DNA from: Adineta vaga
Taxonomy: Eukaryota; Rotifera
Length of the DNA stretch: 64,000 bases
Assembly: GCA_021613535.1 (NCBI GenBank)
Contig: CP075496.1
Coordinates: 13,640,001 to 13,704,000, forward strand
Direction: 5' to 3'
Shown piece by piece: positions 1-11,787 of this stretch. Below the pieces are notes generated by a model. That model was not told the origin of the DNA. It ran no database searches and saw only the letters and a list, made by a program, of their open reading frames with translations. Every line of letters begins with the position of its first letter. Position 1 is the first letter of the stretch. The translations under genes and the position numbers were made by a program.

Positions 1-1070
1 TTTCGATATCTTTTTCATTGGCAATGAATTTCCACAGTAACACTCTGATCTAAACACATCAATCAAGATTAAAAGTATCCCTCCGTCCATTTCGTACCTA
101 AATTGTAATCCTGCAAAACTAAAATCATGTTCTGCACAATAATTTGTACATAGTACAATGGTCATCGATGATGATGTCAATGGTTTTTCAAGGCCATTCA
201 ACAAACGTTGATAACGATTATCTTTAAAACATCCTATATAACGTGCATTGGAATCTTTGGAATGAACAATCAATATTCCTAGAACAAAATCATATTTTCG
301 ATTCAATTGATTCTAATCAAGAACACGCTTTCGGGTGTTAGTATCAACTCGATTCACATATAAATTACATCATCTATCTTTGTCCCTTATTCTATAATTC
401 ATAAGTAAAGTTCATTGAAGTTACACTACTCTTCTTTATGCAAGTGTCGGATTCTCTTTTCTTTTTAGTTCAGTTTTTTTTCTTCTTCATACACATTTTT
501 ATATGCGGATCATGACAACGAAGAAACATGTACAATTGTATGTATGTGATTCAGTAAACGTCATCCTCTTTCTTCTTGGTCCCTGCTCATGCAAAGGTTA
601 GCTGCACTGACTAAAATAACGTGCGTGTTAAGCAAGTACAAACAAAACATGTAGAACAAAAAAGAAAAATGACGAAAATGAAATTTTAATACGTCGCGAC
701 CACGCCTTCTCATGTATGTGATTTTCCAACAGTTAATTATCTCTTCATTTTGATATTAATTCAAGTAGAACAGAAGAAAGAGAAAATAAACAAAAAATAT
801 TGATCCATAGATTGTCACACTTCCGTTCTCATTTATTTGCCTGTTCATTACCATCAAAAAGTTCGAAAGAAGCCACAAAAAAGGATTAGGAACAAATAGA
901 CATCTCAGTTTTGTTTTTTCCTCAATTTAGTCCTTATGATCAATCAAGATCAAACGATATTTATTCAACTAAATTACCGAACATCGAAATCTAAGCGAAC
1001 TCAAAACAATCTTTTTTGTAGAAAACTTACCTTCGAGTAGAAGAAGTAATGCAAGTACAACTTTGAGCAT
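1..1070 (-). CDS. Secreted WSC-domain protein (5' part, runs off window)
   Basis: Seen: the ATG is at 1070. Exon 1 (1031-1070) encodes MLKVVLALLLLLEG, most of a signal peptide. After a 752-nt intron (279-1030, phase 1) exon 2 (98-278) continues ILIVHS and then a WSC-like module: ARYIGCFKDN, a cysteine pair, and FAGLQ. A 48-nt intron (50-97) leads to ECYCGNS in exon 3 (1-49), which runs off the window. The phases match at both junctions. Known: WSC domains are about 80-residue, eight-cysteine carbohydrate-binding modules found in fungal wall sensors, polycystin-1 and secreted animal proteins. Inference: an extracellular glycan-binding protein. Its full architecture lies outside the window, and the long first intron could hide a further exon. 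The call is based on the cysteine pattern and the YIGCF and CYCG motifs. Confidence 0.7.
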
Positions 1071-1514
1071 ATTGATAGAGGGTCGAGAAGTATTGTTTCA
1101 ATATTCGAATAAGTTCGATGGTATTAGTGATTTTTGTTCTATATGAAAATCATATACCTACTTCTGATTCTCATCGAAAAGAGGAAGGACATATTGTGAC
1201 AGTAGTCATCTTCTTTTATGCTTTTACTTTTATCATCTTTTCTCTTTTCTCTCTTTCTTCTCTCTTCTCTCTATGATGATCGAATAGATAGATTATTAGT
1301 GTTCCTCCCGCCTTCGTTCACTAAGCCAAATGACAACGAGCAATTCTCTCTCTCTCTCCCTCTATCAATGGCTGTGATAAAAGGTGAACGAAATATGTAC
1401 GTGCTTCGTCAATAATAATCCCTTCCTCTGATTCACAAAAAATCATTAGTTCGATTTATCATAAAGGCAAAATACGAATCACATTAAAAAACTGTGTTTT
1501 ATTTAAAAATAAAA
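1071..1514. other. Intergenic region
   Basis: Between the start of the WSC gene and the 3' end of the INCENP-like gene. It contains pyrimidine-rich tracts (about 1210-1275 and 1345-1365) but no ORF with coding character. It probably includes the WSC gene's promoter. Confidence 0.5.
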
Positions 1515-2166
1515 TTACAAAAAATGACGTGGAACAATCGTTGATGTTGGTACTTTATTGCACAAAGGTATTGAATGAATCATTGTTAATGCTTGATCTA
1601 TACAAAAATCGCCAAATATATCTTCCGGATTTTGATCTTGAAAATAGATTTGATTGATAATAGCTAATTGAAGTTGATCTTCTAGAAAAAAAGAAAGCTT
1701 TTTTCGTTTTCTTTATTCGAATAAAAACGAAAGAAACTTACTTTTTGCCCAATGAGGAATTTTCTTTTTTCGACGACGAATTGTAGCCAATTGTGTACTA
1801 TTCAATTCATCTTCATGTAAAATTGTCATGTCATAATTAGAAGTTGTTTTGCATACTGAATGTGATCTGTCATCAGGATTAACCTCTTGAATAATGTTTG
1901 ATCTAATTCGTAAATAATTAGATTGAAAAGAAAGTAACAAAACTAAACATAAGACAACTTACCCTTTTATACGTCGAAAGCGATGTATTGAGACTTGTTG
2001 ATGTTGAACAGTAGAAGAACGTTTTTGCCAAAATAACGAGAGAGAAAGATTTCACAGCAGATTTACGATTTTTTGATTCTGTTGAAGGAAAACACTAGAA
2101 TAAACAGATATGATTTGTAAATACTTGTAAGAAAGATGAACATACGGAATATGATGAGATTGGCAT
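1515..2166 (-). CDS. Miniature INCENP-like protein (IN-box)
   Basis: Seen: five exons (2146-2166, 2067-2094, 1963-1993, 1742-1902, 1515-1681) join in phase to a 135-residue protein. Its C-terminal half reads like the INCENP IN-box: IPHWAK (residues 75-80), then LQLAIINQIYFQ and PEDIFGDF, ending with a PTSTIV segment where vertebrate INCENP has its TSS phosphorylation motif. Upstream is a basic run, RRRKKK. Known: INCENP is the chromosomal passenger scaffold, and its IN-box binds and activates Aurora B. Odd: animal INCENP is many hundreds of residues, with an N-terminal centromere/Survivin-Borealin region and a long single alpha helix. Neither is visible here. The 2067-1993 junction uses a weak acceptor (AACAAG); without it the frame breaks. 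The start could lie further upstream. The IN-box call is fairly sure; the 5' model is uncertain. Confidence 0.62.
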
Positions 2167-2559
2167 GATGAACGATTGATTGAGAAGAAGAAGAATATCC
2201 TATGAATGATATCGATGTTCTACATTATATTTAAAGACGTTAATTGACATCAAACTGTTTGAAATTTAGTCTAATCAAGAAAATTGTTTTATGAAGTGTA
2301 ATTAGGAAAGAAATCAATTACAATTGATTGATATTGACGTACTCAGATCAAAAGGATATGGGTGGTTATTTACTACTTCGATGTTTTTATTCAAACCAAT
2401 TGAATTATTGGACATTTCAATGTGTGAATCAATGACATCTGCTTGTGGTGATAGAACGAAAAAAAGTCATGGTATAAACATATTGTAGAATAGACTAATC
2501 AAATCATAGATAGTCACTATTCTTTACATACACAGTAGAAAAACCTTATATTTGATGGT
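2167..2559. promoter_or_regulatory. Divergent intergenic region between INCENP-like and LigB-like genes
   Basis: A 393-nt gap between two head-to-head genes, so it must hold both promoters. It is AT-rich with no clear TATA element or ORF. The assignment is positional inference only. Confidence 0.3.
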
Positions 2560-3682
2560 ATGGAAAGTTTATCGAATGTTTCCAAAGGTTTGATAGGAAT
2601 TGCATATCTTCCTCATGGTACAATGTTATTAGATCGTACTCGAAAAGATCTTCCAAATGGTGTTGAACAGCTTCATGAAACTTGTATGAAAATTAGTGAA
2701 AAAATTGCAGAATTAAATCCCGATCTTGTGATTCTTTTAACTCCACATGGACTTAATCTTCATCAAAGTTTTAATATTTATCAACCAAGTGTTTCATCAT
2801 GTCGAGCAAGTGGAAATGCTGAATGGAATGATCAATGGAAAGATTATAGTGTTGATGTCAGTATCGATGGTGATGCATCTCAGCAATTATATTCATATTT
2901 GAGACAACGAATGTCCAAAGTTGAAGCAATGTTATCATTTGGTGGAATAAGTACACCATTACGATGGGGTGAAGTTGTACCACTTTATTTTGTTTTACAT
3001 CAAATAGCTTCGAATATACATGGAAGTACAAGTTCATTGAAACATGTGTCAATTCCTTCATCACCTAAAGTAATTATCATTGCACAACCTGCAAAAGGTT
3101 CAACAGGTATTATTAAATTTAACAGATGGATATATTTATAAGTTTAATTTAGTGGAAGAACGAGAATCTTATATGGTGGAACAACGTTCTATTCTAGTAG
3201 AATTCGGACATTTACTTCGATCATGGTGCGATCAATCATCGAATCGAATACTTTTAGTTGTTAGTGGTGATCAAGCTCATACTCATGCATGGTCTTTACA
3301 ATTACCAACGATTTATCAACCTGATCCATCATGTTTTTCAAAGTTTCCACAAATTGGTACGGAAGAATCAAAATTATTCGATGAAATTATTACCAATTGG
3401 ATTACTGGAAAAAGTTCGAATTGTGAAAATAAATTATATCATTTAGATAAGAGATTATTGATTGATCAAGCTGGTAACATCGAAAAAGTTGCATTAAGTT
3501 GTGGTTATGTTGGCTCATTGACGATGCAAGGTGTCATGGACGAAGAATTAATTCAAAATCAAATTGAAGATTCATCTGAAAAAGTAAATCCATCTGTGAA
3601 TTGGTTATTGACAGATTTTATTTCTTCTTGTCCTACGTATTATGGAATGATGGCTGCATTGTATATACGGAATATGCTTTAG
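2560..3682 (+). CDS. LigB-like (class III extradiol dioxygenase superfamily) protein
   Basis: Seen: two exons (2560-3106, 3153-3682) with a 46-nt phase-1 intron give 358 residues. N-terminal motifs are IAYLPHG (His near residue 19) and LVILLTPHG (His near residue 63). A later GDQAHTHAW segment and a C-terminal LSCGYVGSLTMQGVM segment follow. Known: class III extradiol dioxygenases and the related Memo/AmmeMemoRadiSam fold place metal-ligand histidines in such motifs; true LigB enzymes cleave catechol rings with Fe(II). Inference: a metal-binding LigB-fold protein, substrate unknown. The family is mostly bacterial, so horizontal acquisition is possible, although the gene now has an intron of host type. 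The long reading frame and intron phase make the gene itself certain; the family call rests on the His motifs and the overall pattern. Confidence 0.68.
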
Positions 3683-4402
3683 AATAAAACTGATCTTTAT
3701 TGTAATTACGATGATTGGGATTACATGTTATGTTTTGTATACGCTTATTGTTTATAATAACACCTATGTTTTCAAGGTGATAAAAATGTGCACATACTCA
3801 GAGAAAAATAAGTATATCAATAAGAATAGATATACCATAGATTGATAAAAATATTTTTGATATTGAAATAAGTCATGTACAACAATGACTCGTGGAATCT
3901 GTTCAGCTGCTTGATGAAAATATTCTCATAAATATCAGAAAAATCAATATAATTTTATCAAATGTTCGATACTTTTCTGTGTTCATGGGTCAAAATATTG
4001 ACAGATTCGACAAAGAATCACTGAGCACGGGGTGATGACACGTGATAACCTGCACAAACAAAACTGTTAACCTTCAATAATCTACGATAGATTTCTTGTT
4101 TTTGTCAATAATCTACACTCGTGATTTTGTTTTGAATGATCTGATTAGATGACAAACTAGAGAAAAAATAATAACTTATTAAGTCATTGATTGGTATCCT
4201 TGATGGTTTTTACATTTTGATAACACATAACCTTGTTCTGTCAAAACATTTTGCTACATCAAATAATCATGATTATAACTTGAAATCATCTAATTGTTAT
4301 TGTGTTGTTGATTACCTTCGTTTATTTGTTTGTCATTTGGTCGCTTTATATATACTTGTACTTTTTAAGAACATTTTTTTATTTATCTTTAATCTAATCG
4401 AT
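3683..4402. other. Intergenic region upstream of the astacin gene
   Basis: A 720-nt AT-rich stretch. The ORF reading into it from the astacin start (from about 4187) is an in-frame 5' extension without a signal-peptide-like start, so I treat it as 5'UTR/promoter. No RNA gene or repeat seen. Confidence 0.4.
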
Positions 4403-7399
4403 ATGAAGTGGAAGGTCTTATTAGCAAGTTTAATTCTTTTTCTTGGTCTTTCAACTATTCATTGTAAAGTAGTAAAAAACAATGAACGAAAAGAGTTCAA
4501 AGGTGGTAATCATGTTCTTGAGAATGGTCGAATTATCTCGACACCTGTAAGTTTTCTTTACATTGTTATACTTTTATAAATACTGATATTTAACTTTTAA
4601 AGGCGTTAGGATCAATGCCGGTCGATCAAATATCAGCATCTAATTTACAACAAGATGATTATAATCGAGCTAATCTTCCCTATGTTGCATATGGTGACAT
4701 TCTTGTTCCAAAAGAAGAAATTGAATCTTTAGGATTTAAACGGTAGATTTCTTGTTCATAATACTGTTTTTATGTCATTCGCTTTTTTTCTCTCGTCATT
4801 TTAATAAATAGAACTAAACGAAAAGTTATAGCTGAAACCAATCGTTTCGGTTCCAGTAATCGATGGCCTGGTGGTGTTGTTCCTTATGATTTTCTTTCAA
4901 ACATTGGTGAGATATTCATAATAAAAAACAAATCGAATCTATTCTGTTTCATTAAAAACTAGATGATCGAGTACGACAAAAAGTATTGCGAGCAATTCAA
5001 CACTGGCATCAACGTACATGCATTCGTTTTGAACCCTATAATCCACAACGTCACTGGGATATAAGTGCAAAAATTACTATTGAAGATAGAGGATCTGGGT
5101 AGGTATTTCTCTATTGAAATGTGAAATTTCTATGAATAATATTTTTTCAAGATGTGCAACATTTGTTGGCTATCGAGCATCGTCTAATATTCCAACATCT
5201 TATTCAGTTTATTTACCACTTCAATGTTCACTTGGTTCAGCTATCCATGAATTAGGACATGTTATTGGTTTTTATCATGAAATGGCACGAACAGATCGTG
5301 ATCAAGAAATTCTATTAAACTTTAATTTAATGTCAACAACTGATGCAATTCAATATAACATAATGCCTAATCCAATGCCTGGTTATTATGGTCAACCATA
5401 TGATCTTGGTTCGATTATGCAATATTATCCAACAGTAAATAATGTTAAAGAGTCAATTGAAAACTAAACAAATGATTTATTGTAGGATGTAATGAATTCT
5501 CGTGATAGTCGACGTACTTTTCTAATGGGTCAACGTGATGCACTCTCGTATTTGGATGCTAAACTAGCAAATTTAGCCTATCATTGTAGTGATAAATGTT
5601 CGTCACCACCCGATTGCTATAATGAAGGTTATATAGATCAATCTTGTCAATGTATTTGTCCTGATGGTTTTTATGGTAAACAATGTGATCGTTTAGAAGG
5701 TTACTCAGGTACAAAACAATCATTCCTAGATATCTAACAATATTTGTTTTGAATAAATCTTTTGTAGCAGAAAGAAAACTTGCACCTGCGACAACTGAAA
5801 CACCTGAAACAACTTCATCACCATCACCCACAACAACAACAACGGCAACAACAATAACAAAAACAACAGCAACAACAACAACAACAACAGAAACATCAAG
5901 TAAATTTGTATTTTATTCCTTTCATATTCATTTTTTTGAATTAATAACAGCTGATCTTCATTGGCTGGAATGGAGTGAATGGTCAAATTGTAGTGAATCA
6001 TGTGGTAGTGGTATTCGTGTTCGAACTCGTCTATGTTCTAATACAACTATTCAAGGCAGTACTAATCCGTGTACAGCATTAGGTGGTGATTCATTTCAAA
6101 TTGAATCATGTCAAAATCCTGAATGTAATCGTATGTATCGAAATTCTTTCGGATATTTCTTGTAAATCTTTTCGTTTATTTAGAAGCGGATATTCTTCTA
6201 AGTTGTACATTTGATCTTGCTGATGAAAAATGTCCATTGAAAAGTACAGATCAGTTACAAATTGAAAAAGGCAAACAAACAGATCAACTTCGACCTATTA
6301 ATGATCATACACGTGGAGGTAAATGAGAACGATTGATTTTTGTTTTTTCTTGAATAATTCTTCTTTGTTTATAATAGATGGAAAATATCTTCTTCTCATT
6401 CCCAATACCGATCAATCCGATTCTGTTCAATCATTTGAATTAGGTGAATTTTCTCGTTCGGAAAAGAATCATTGTTTACAATTTTGGTATTCAATTAATG
6501 GAAAAGCAATTGGTAAATTAATCATTCTAAAAAATAATACGATTAATTTTACATTAACATTTGATGGACAAAATCGAGGTAGATTTCTTTGAATATTGAA
6601 AGTATGTTTAAGAATTTCAAATTCTACAGATACAAATTGGAAATCAATCGAACAATTAATTTCAGCTGATGATGATTATAAAGTTATTTTGGAATATAAA
6701 TCAAATTCAACAGAAGAAAGTTATATTGCAATTGATGATATTAGTATTATTAATGGTACTTGTCGTATGTATTCAGAAAAAAAAGCAAATAAATTTAAAA
6801 GTATTATGATTTTTCTATTCATAGCTTCGAATAAAATCGATAATCAACAACGTCGAAAACGTAGACAAACAAGTAGAAGTAAGAATTGATTGACTTTCTG
6901 ATAATAGAACTATCTAATATCGACACTTTCTCTTACAAATTAAATACTTTCTTTTATTTCTCTAATTATAGGTATAGGTTGTAGTCGTGTTATCAATCTA
7001 TCACAAACAAATCGAGAAGCATCATTAACATCACCAAATTATCCAAATTTATATCCATCAAATGTACAATGTTATTATTATATAATAGCACCATCATCAA
7101 GTCGTGTCGTACTTGAATTTACTGATTTTAATGTACCTACTTCGAATAGAAATGATTGTGATGATACAATTGAAGTTCGTTATTATCATCTCGGTATGTA
7201 TTATTGAATGTTATTTAAATCATTATTTCAATCGAATATATACTTTCAAGGTCAACCAGGTCCTCGATATTGTGGAACAGGTGCAAATTCGAATAATCTT
7301 CGATATCTAAGTACAAATAATTATATTATGCTCGTGTTTCGATCCAATGAACTTTATGCTGGTCGAGGTTTTCGTGCACAGGCAAAACTTTCTTCATAA
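4403..7399 (+). CDS. Secreted astacin metalloprotease with EGF, TSP1, MAM and CUB modules
   Basis: Seen: fourteen exons (4403-4546, 4603-4742, 4812-4906, 4963-5098, 5152-5434, 5486-5708, 5768-5899, 5951-6130, 6184-6318, 6378-6578, 6630-6764, 6825-6878, 6972-7193, 7251-7399) join in phase to 742 residues. Order: signal peptide, propeptide with a YGDI aspartate-switch-like motif, then the astacin domain with zinc site HELGHVIGFYH (H204, E205, H208, H214) and Met-turn SIMQY. Next come an EGF-like module, a Thr-rich linker, a TSP1 repeat (WSEWSNCSESCGSG), a MAM-like domain starting CTFDL, a basic RRKRR stretch that looks like a furin site, and a C-terminal CUB domain (LTSPNYPNLYPS). Known: astacins are secreted zinc endopeptidases of development and matrix remodelling. 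Inference: extracellular matrix or cuticle processing, with possible release of the CUB module by cleavage at RRKRR. Confidence 0.93.
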
Positions 7400-8221
7400 A
7401 AATTTTCTTTCTTTATATTGTAAATAACAAATAAAACCGTGTATCATACAATTTTTTGAAATATTTTAATAAAAAAAAACAACGAAATCTATATTAGACT
7501 TCAATAATGAACGTCTATTTCTTCTTTTTAAGTTTATGACTTTTGCTGCATCATATTCTTACCTTATCAGAACGAATTCATAAATCTTCAAAGAAAATAA
7601 TCCTATCAGTAATTCAAGTGTCACTGATTGGTAAAATAAATACTGATTATTTGATGTTATTGACGACATAGATTTTCATATTTCACAAAAAAATAATCAA
7701 ATTTGTTTCTGCAGAAGACTCGCAGAGTATAAAGAAAACAAAATTCGAATTCAAGTATAGACCAAGATAAAAATATCCGAATTGATATTTATTTTTTCAT
7801 TCTCATTGAAAAAAAACAACAACAAGTATTCATAGACGAACGATATATATATATATATAGAAGAATTCAATCAAGGTATGTAATATAATAATACGATCAT
7901 CATAAATGCTTTTTTTTTTCTTTCGATTTCTTCCTATTTTCTTTCGAGTATAGTAACGACAGCATCACTACTAGCTCAACAATGACATTAAAACAACATT
8001 AACAACAGTAGTCAAAAAAAGCAACAATAACAAAAAAAAAGAATCGTTATAATGCTTGTTCAACATTTTTCTCCTTCATTTCTCAACAACGACAATTGCT
8101 AATTCTCTTTTTTCTTCTTGTCATTCGAAACCATTGAGAATAAATCAAAAAGACATCCACTCTACAAAATTTTCAATCGAAAGGATTTCACCTAAGTAGC
8201 AACCAATCGAACGATTCATGT
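7400..8221. other. Intergenic region with short (AT)n tract
   Basis: About 820 nt between genes. It has polyadenylation-like AATAAA at the astacin 3' end (about 7430), an (AT)n tract near 7846-7860, and A-rich and CAA-rich stretches around 7980-8035. No coding exon identified. Confidence 0.4.
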
Positions 8222-9158
8222 ATGGGTTGTAATGAAAAAATCGCAATTCTTCATTCAACTTGTCCAACAAAATTATCATCTGTAATGGAAATTCATCGAA
8301 AACGTTTTTCACAACTTCATCCAAAATTTCAGCAACAAAAACGTACACCTATTACTCTTCTTCAACCGATTCAACAACCTTTTGTTCGTCCACATATACC
8401 TCCAACTGCTCCACGTCCTCAACCTCGTCAACAAACACGTCCTAAACAATATCAAGATCTACAATTATCGCATCGAGCAAATACAGCTTCTATTAAACAT
8501 CAAAAAAATTCATCAACAGACTCCAATCCTTCTTATATAACATTAGCTAATCTAACAAAAGTTTTACATGTTCTTCAAACAAATGCCAAAATCAGTGATA
8601 GTGAAATATCCATAGAAACAAATACATCAACGACAACAAGTTCAAAACAACGTGTTCAACAACATTTACAAGAAACAGCAACACGTTGGTGGAGACCAAT
8701 TCGATCATCTAATGGTCAATCATCTGTATCAGTATCTACTCGATCAACACGATTACCTGAATCAGATTTACATGAACAACAACCAAATTCTTGTAAACCA
8801 TTGTCATCAACTGTAAGCACTTCTATAATTTTTCGTTTAAAGCAAATAAAATGATTTGTTTTTGTTATAGATCGTTGTTTCAAATTCAAGACAACAACTG
8901 GATATACCCTCTGCCATTGTCAATAGAAATCTTAGTACATCTGATGAATCTGATTCATCAACAGAAATTCAATCAATAACAGAAATCACAAAAATTACTC
9001 AACCTTCTTGTATATCAAATACAAAAAGCACGCGACTGGAACCAATAATAATGCCATCACGTGGAATGCGTCTTTATACAAGTAATCATCAACGTTATTT
9101 CAATACTCCACTTCATTTGAATTTTCTTCAACACAATCGTTTAATTCGTCCAACATAA
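8222..9158 (+). CDS. Unrecognised Gln/Pro/Ser/Thr-rich protein
   Basis: Seen: two exons (8222-8812, 8871-9158), phase-0 intron of 58 nt, 292 residues. The N-terminus MGCNEK fits an N-myristoylation plus palmitoylation signal (Gly2, Cys3). Residues 30-90 are rich in Gln, Pro and Arg; the middle and C-terminal parts are rich in Ser/Thr and look disordered. No enzyme motif, zinc pattern or membrane segment seen. The reading frame is long and continues cleanly across a consensus intron, so the gene is likely real. Function unknown; a lipid-anchored cytoplasmic or membrane-associated protein is only a guess from the first residues. An in-frame downstream Met could also be the start. Confidence 0.6.
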
Positions 9159-9993
9159 TTGTAAAAGAATAAACAAATCAATGTAGTTTTTCGTTTATAT
9201 ATTTCTTTGATTACAATCAACATGAATGATTATTTCATTCTTTATGTATTTTGAATAGTGTATCATGTTCTATTTTGCTTCTTACTTTTACTTTGTATTA
9301 TATAATGTTCTTATTTTAAATTAGCACTTTTCATTCATTTATTATAAATAAATTCACATGATATTGTAAAAAATATTCATAGCATTTCAAAATAACTGCA
9401 GAGATGTGTAGAGTCATGAATATCCTGATGATGAAATGATTGATGTGTATTTATAATCGACCATTTGTAGACTCATATACTTAGTGTCATGTGGTAAAGA
9501 TTATAGCTGCTTTTTCTGTCCGGAATTATGAATGATCATTGAATTGAAATATATAGTCTCTCTCTCTCTCTCTCATATGTGAGACTTTGATTTAAACGTT
9601 CGAGTTTACATAGTTCTAGATTTCAGATAGTTCTATATCTATTTCTTTCCTACGTCATCAATACAACATGACGAAAGCCACATCATCGTCGGAAAATCCT
9701 TTTGATTACTATTTTTTCGAAAGATGTCGCTGTAAATCATTGAAAACTACTGATAAAATTCCGTATTATAAAATGAATTTATTTTTCTCAAATATTAATT
9801 CAATTGTTCTATTTGGTTTATGTTTTATATTTTCTGACAAGTCTTGATACCTTGCTTGCTGAATGGTTGATATATGAATGACTAATCATGACGATATTTC
9901 TTTTCTTTCAGTCTTTGTATTGTCGCATATTTACGAAAGAAAAACGTTAACTAGTGCAATAATAATTTCTATATAATTATTCAAGTAGTAAAC
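9159..9993. other. Intergenic region with (CT)n tract
   Basis: Holds the 3'UTR of the preceding gene, a pure CT tract at about 9559-9575 and AT-rich sequence. No ORF or RNA gene recognised. Confidence 0.4.
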
Positions 9994-11050
9994 ATGTCTG
10001 TTTCTAATGATCTTGGACAATGGTATAAAACTATTCCACTAATTACTCGTGTATGGTTTACAGCAGCTGCTGTTGTACCTCTTACAGCTCGATTTGGAAT
10101 ACTTCGACCACAGAATTTGATTCTTTTTATTAATCCAATTATCTATAATTTTCAGGTAGATGTTTTTGTTTTGCATAAAACTATTCATAAATTTCTCTTG
10201 TATTTTTTTTCTTCTTAAGATCTGGCGATTACTCACATGTGTACTCTTCTATCCTGTAGGTTTTAATTATTTAATTAATCTCTTTTTTATCTATCAATAT
10301 AGTACACGTCTAGAAACAAGTAGATAAACTAAATAAAATTCTATCAAATATATTTAAATTTCTCTTTCTTTCAAGGTACATTCAATGGAAAACCAGCTGA
10401 TTATATCTTTTGTCTATGTTTTCTTTGGCTATGTAATGTTATTCTTGGTAGTTTATTATCTATATATGTAAGTAATTGTGGATTTAGAATTAAATACGAA
10501 AAAAAGGATGTATATATATTGATTTGAAGGTATTGACAGATGCATTGATTTTAAGTGTTATTTATATTTGGTGTCAATTGAACAAAGAAACAATGATGTC
10601 ATTTTGGTTTGGAATGCAATTTAAAGCGATGTATATGCCATGGGTAATTTTATTATTCAATTGGATTGTTCGAGGATCGTATGTTCGAATAATTGATTTG
10701 AATTAAAGAAAAAATAAGATATCTTTTTTAATTTAGATTCTTAGTTGAATTATGTGGAATTGTTGTTGGTCATCTTTATTTTTTTCTTGTTTTCAAATAT
10801 CCACAAGATTTTGGTGGTACACGTTTTCTACAAACACCCAATTTTTTGTACGAAGAAATCTTATTCTCATTTGAAGTTTATATTTTCTTTCTTCTCATTT
10901 AGATATCGTTATTTTCCCAACGAACGATCAGGTGTGAGTGGTTTTGGTACTGCACCAATTCCACGTCGTCAAACAGATGCAGAAAACAATGAGGCTAATC
11001 GAGGTCGACAAGTTTTTGGTGGCCGTGGTCATGTTTTGGGTGATCATTAG
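9994..11050 (+). CDS. DERL1: Derlin-1 (ERAD channel component)
   Basis: Seen: six exons (9994-10155, 10220-10319, 10376-10467, 10530-10678, 10737-10847, 10903-11050) join in phase to 253 residues, close to human Derlin-1 (251). It starts with an amphipathic segment (WYKTIPLITRVWF). It contains the Derlin signatures QIWRLLTCVLFYPVG, FNGKPADY, SFWFGMQFKAMYMPWV and GHLYFFLVFKYPQDFGG. It ends with the hydrophilic VSGFG tail and a GHVLGDH terminus matching the SHP-box region that binds p97/VCP. Known: Derlins are rhomboid pseudoproteases in the ER membrane that move misfolded proteins out for proteasomal degradation with p97 and the HRD1 ligase. No rhomboid catalytic Ser/His is expected. Nothing is missing. 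Confidence 0.95.
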
Positions 11051-11443
11051 TTTTTGCTTTTTCTTATTGTTGAAAAGTCTGAGTGCATTTCTTAACCGTT
11101 CTTAAAACTAATACTCAATCATTTTGTATGCGTGGTGTGTCTTATAATATTCTTCTATTTGGAAACATCTCAATTTTTTGAATATGGTTTTTTTTGTATG
11201 TTATTTACTCATGCTGATTTTTTATTATCTTTTTATCACTAATCTCAGTTCTATTTTTCTGGAGTATATTATACATCTGGATAGTTATGTTTTATTTTAG
11301 TTGATAATTCTCAATCGACTAAATAGATGATGCAATCAATAATGGATCTTATTTTGTTTTCTTTTTTTGTTCAATAACTCTTATTGAAGATTACTATTAT
11401 TATTATTATTATTATCATCATCATCTGAAAAAGCATTTCGAAA

Positions 11444-11787
11444 ATGACGCGCCATAAACGACGTCATTCATCTGATCGATATAGTGATGACGATCGATCA
11501 CGTTCATCATATCATCATAAATCCCGGCGACATTCGCCACTAAATAATGAAACGAACAGTTCCAATGATAGACGAAAACATAGTCGATCACGATCGACAT
11601 CTTCATCAATATCATCGTCATCATCTTCATCGGCGACATCAACATCATCATCGTCATCTCGATCAAATGGTTCTGTTCGACGAAAAAGCTCAACAAGTTC
11701 ACGACATGTTCATTCCAAACGAACACATGATAAAGAACGACGAAGACGAGAAAATCACCATCACCATCATCGACGATTAAGAAAACG
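11444..11787 (+). CDS. CLK/Doa kinase alternative first exon A (RS-rich)
   Basis: Seen: the ATG opens a 344-nt coding exon ending in phase 2 at a GTAAGT donor (11788). The encoded N-terminus is an Arg/Ser domain (RRHSSDRYSDDDRSRSSYHH, a poly-Ser run, then His- and Arg-rich sequence). Such RS-like N-termini are a hallmark of CLK-family (LAMMER) kinases that phosphorylate SR splicing factors. Its phase-2 end fits the exon at 16461-16719, which needs two bases. The intron would be 4.67 kb, far longer than others here, and passes over two other candidate first exons. No stand-alone gene explains this exon, because it has no stop before the donor. Confidence 0.65.

Noticed and set aside
1963-2094. 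Frameshift in the INCENP-like gene
   Set aside because: A 73-nt intron (1994-2066) with GTAAAT donor restores frame, so an indel is not needed.
5559-6001. Minus-strand ORFs opposite the astacin EGF and Thr-rich linker
   Set aside because: They are the reverse complement of the ACA/ACC-rich linker, giving Leu/Val-rich low-complexity peptides; the plus-strand gene explains the region.
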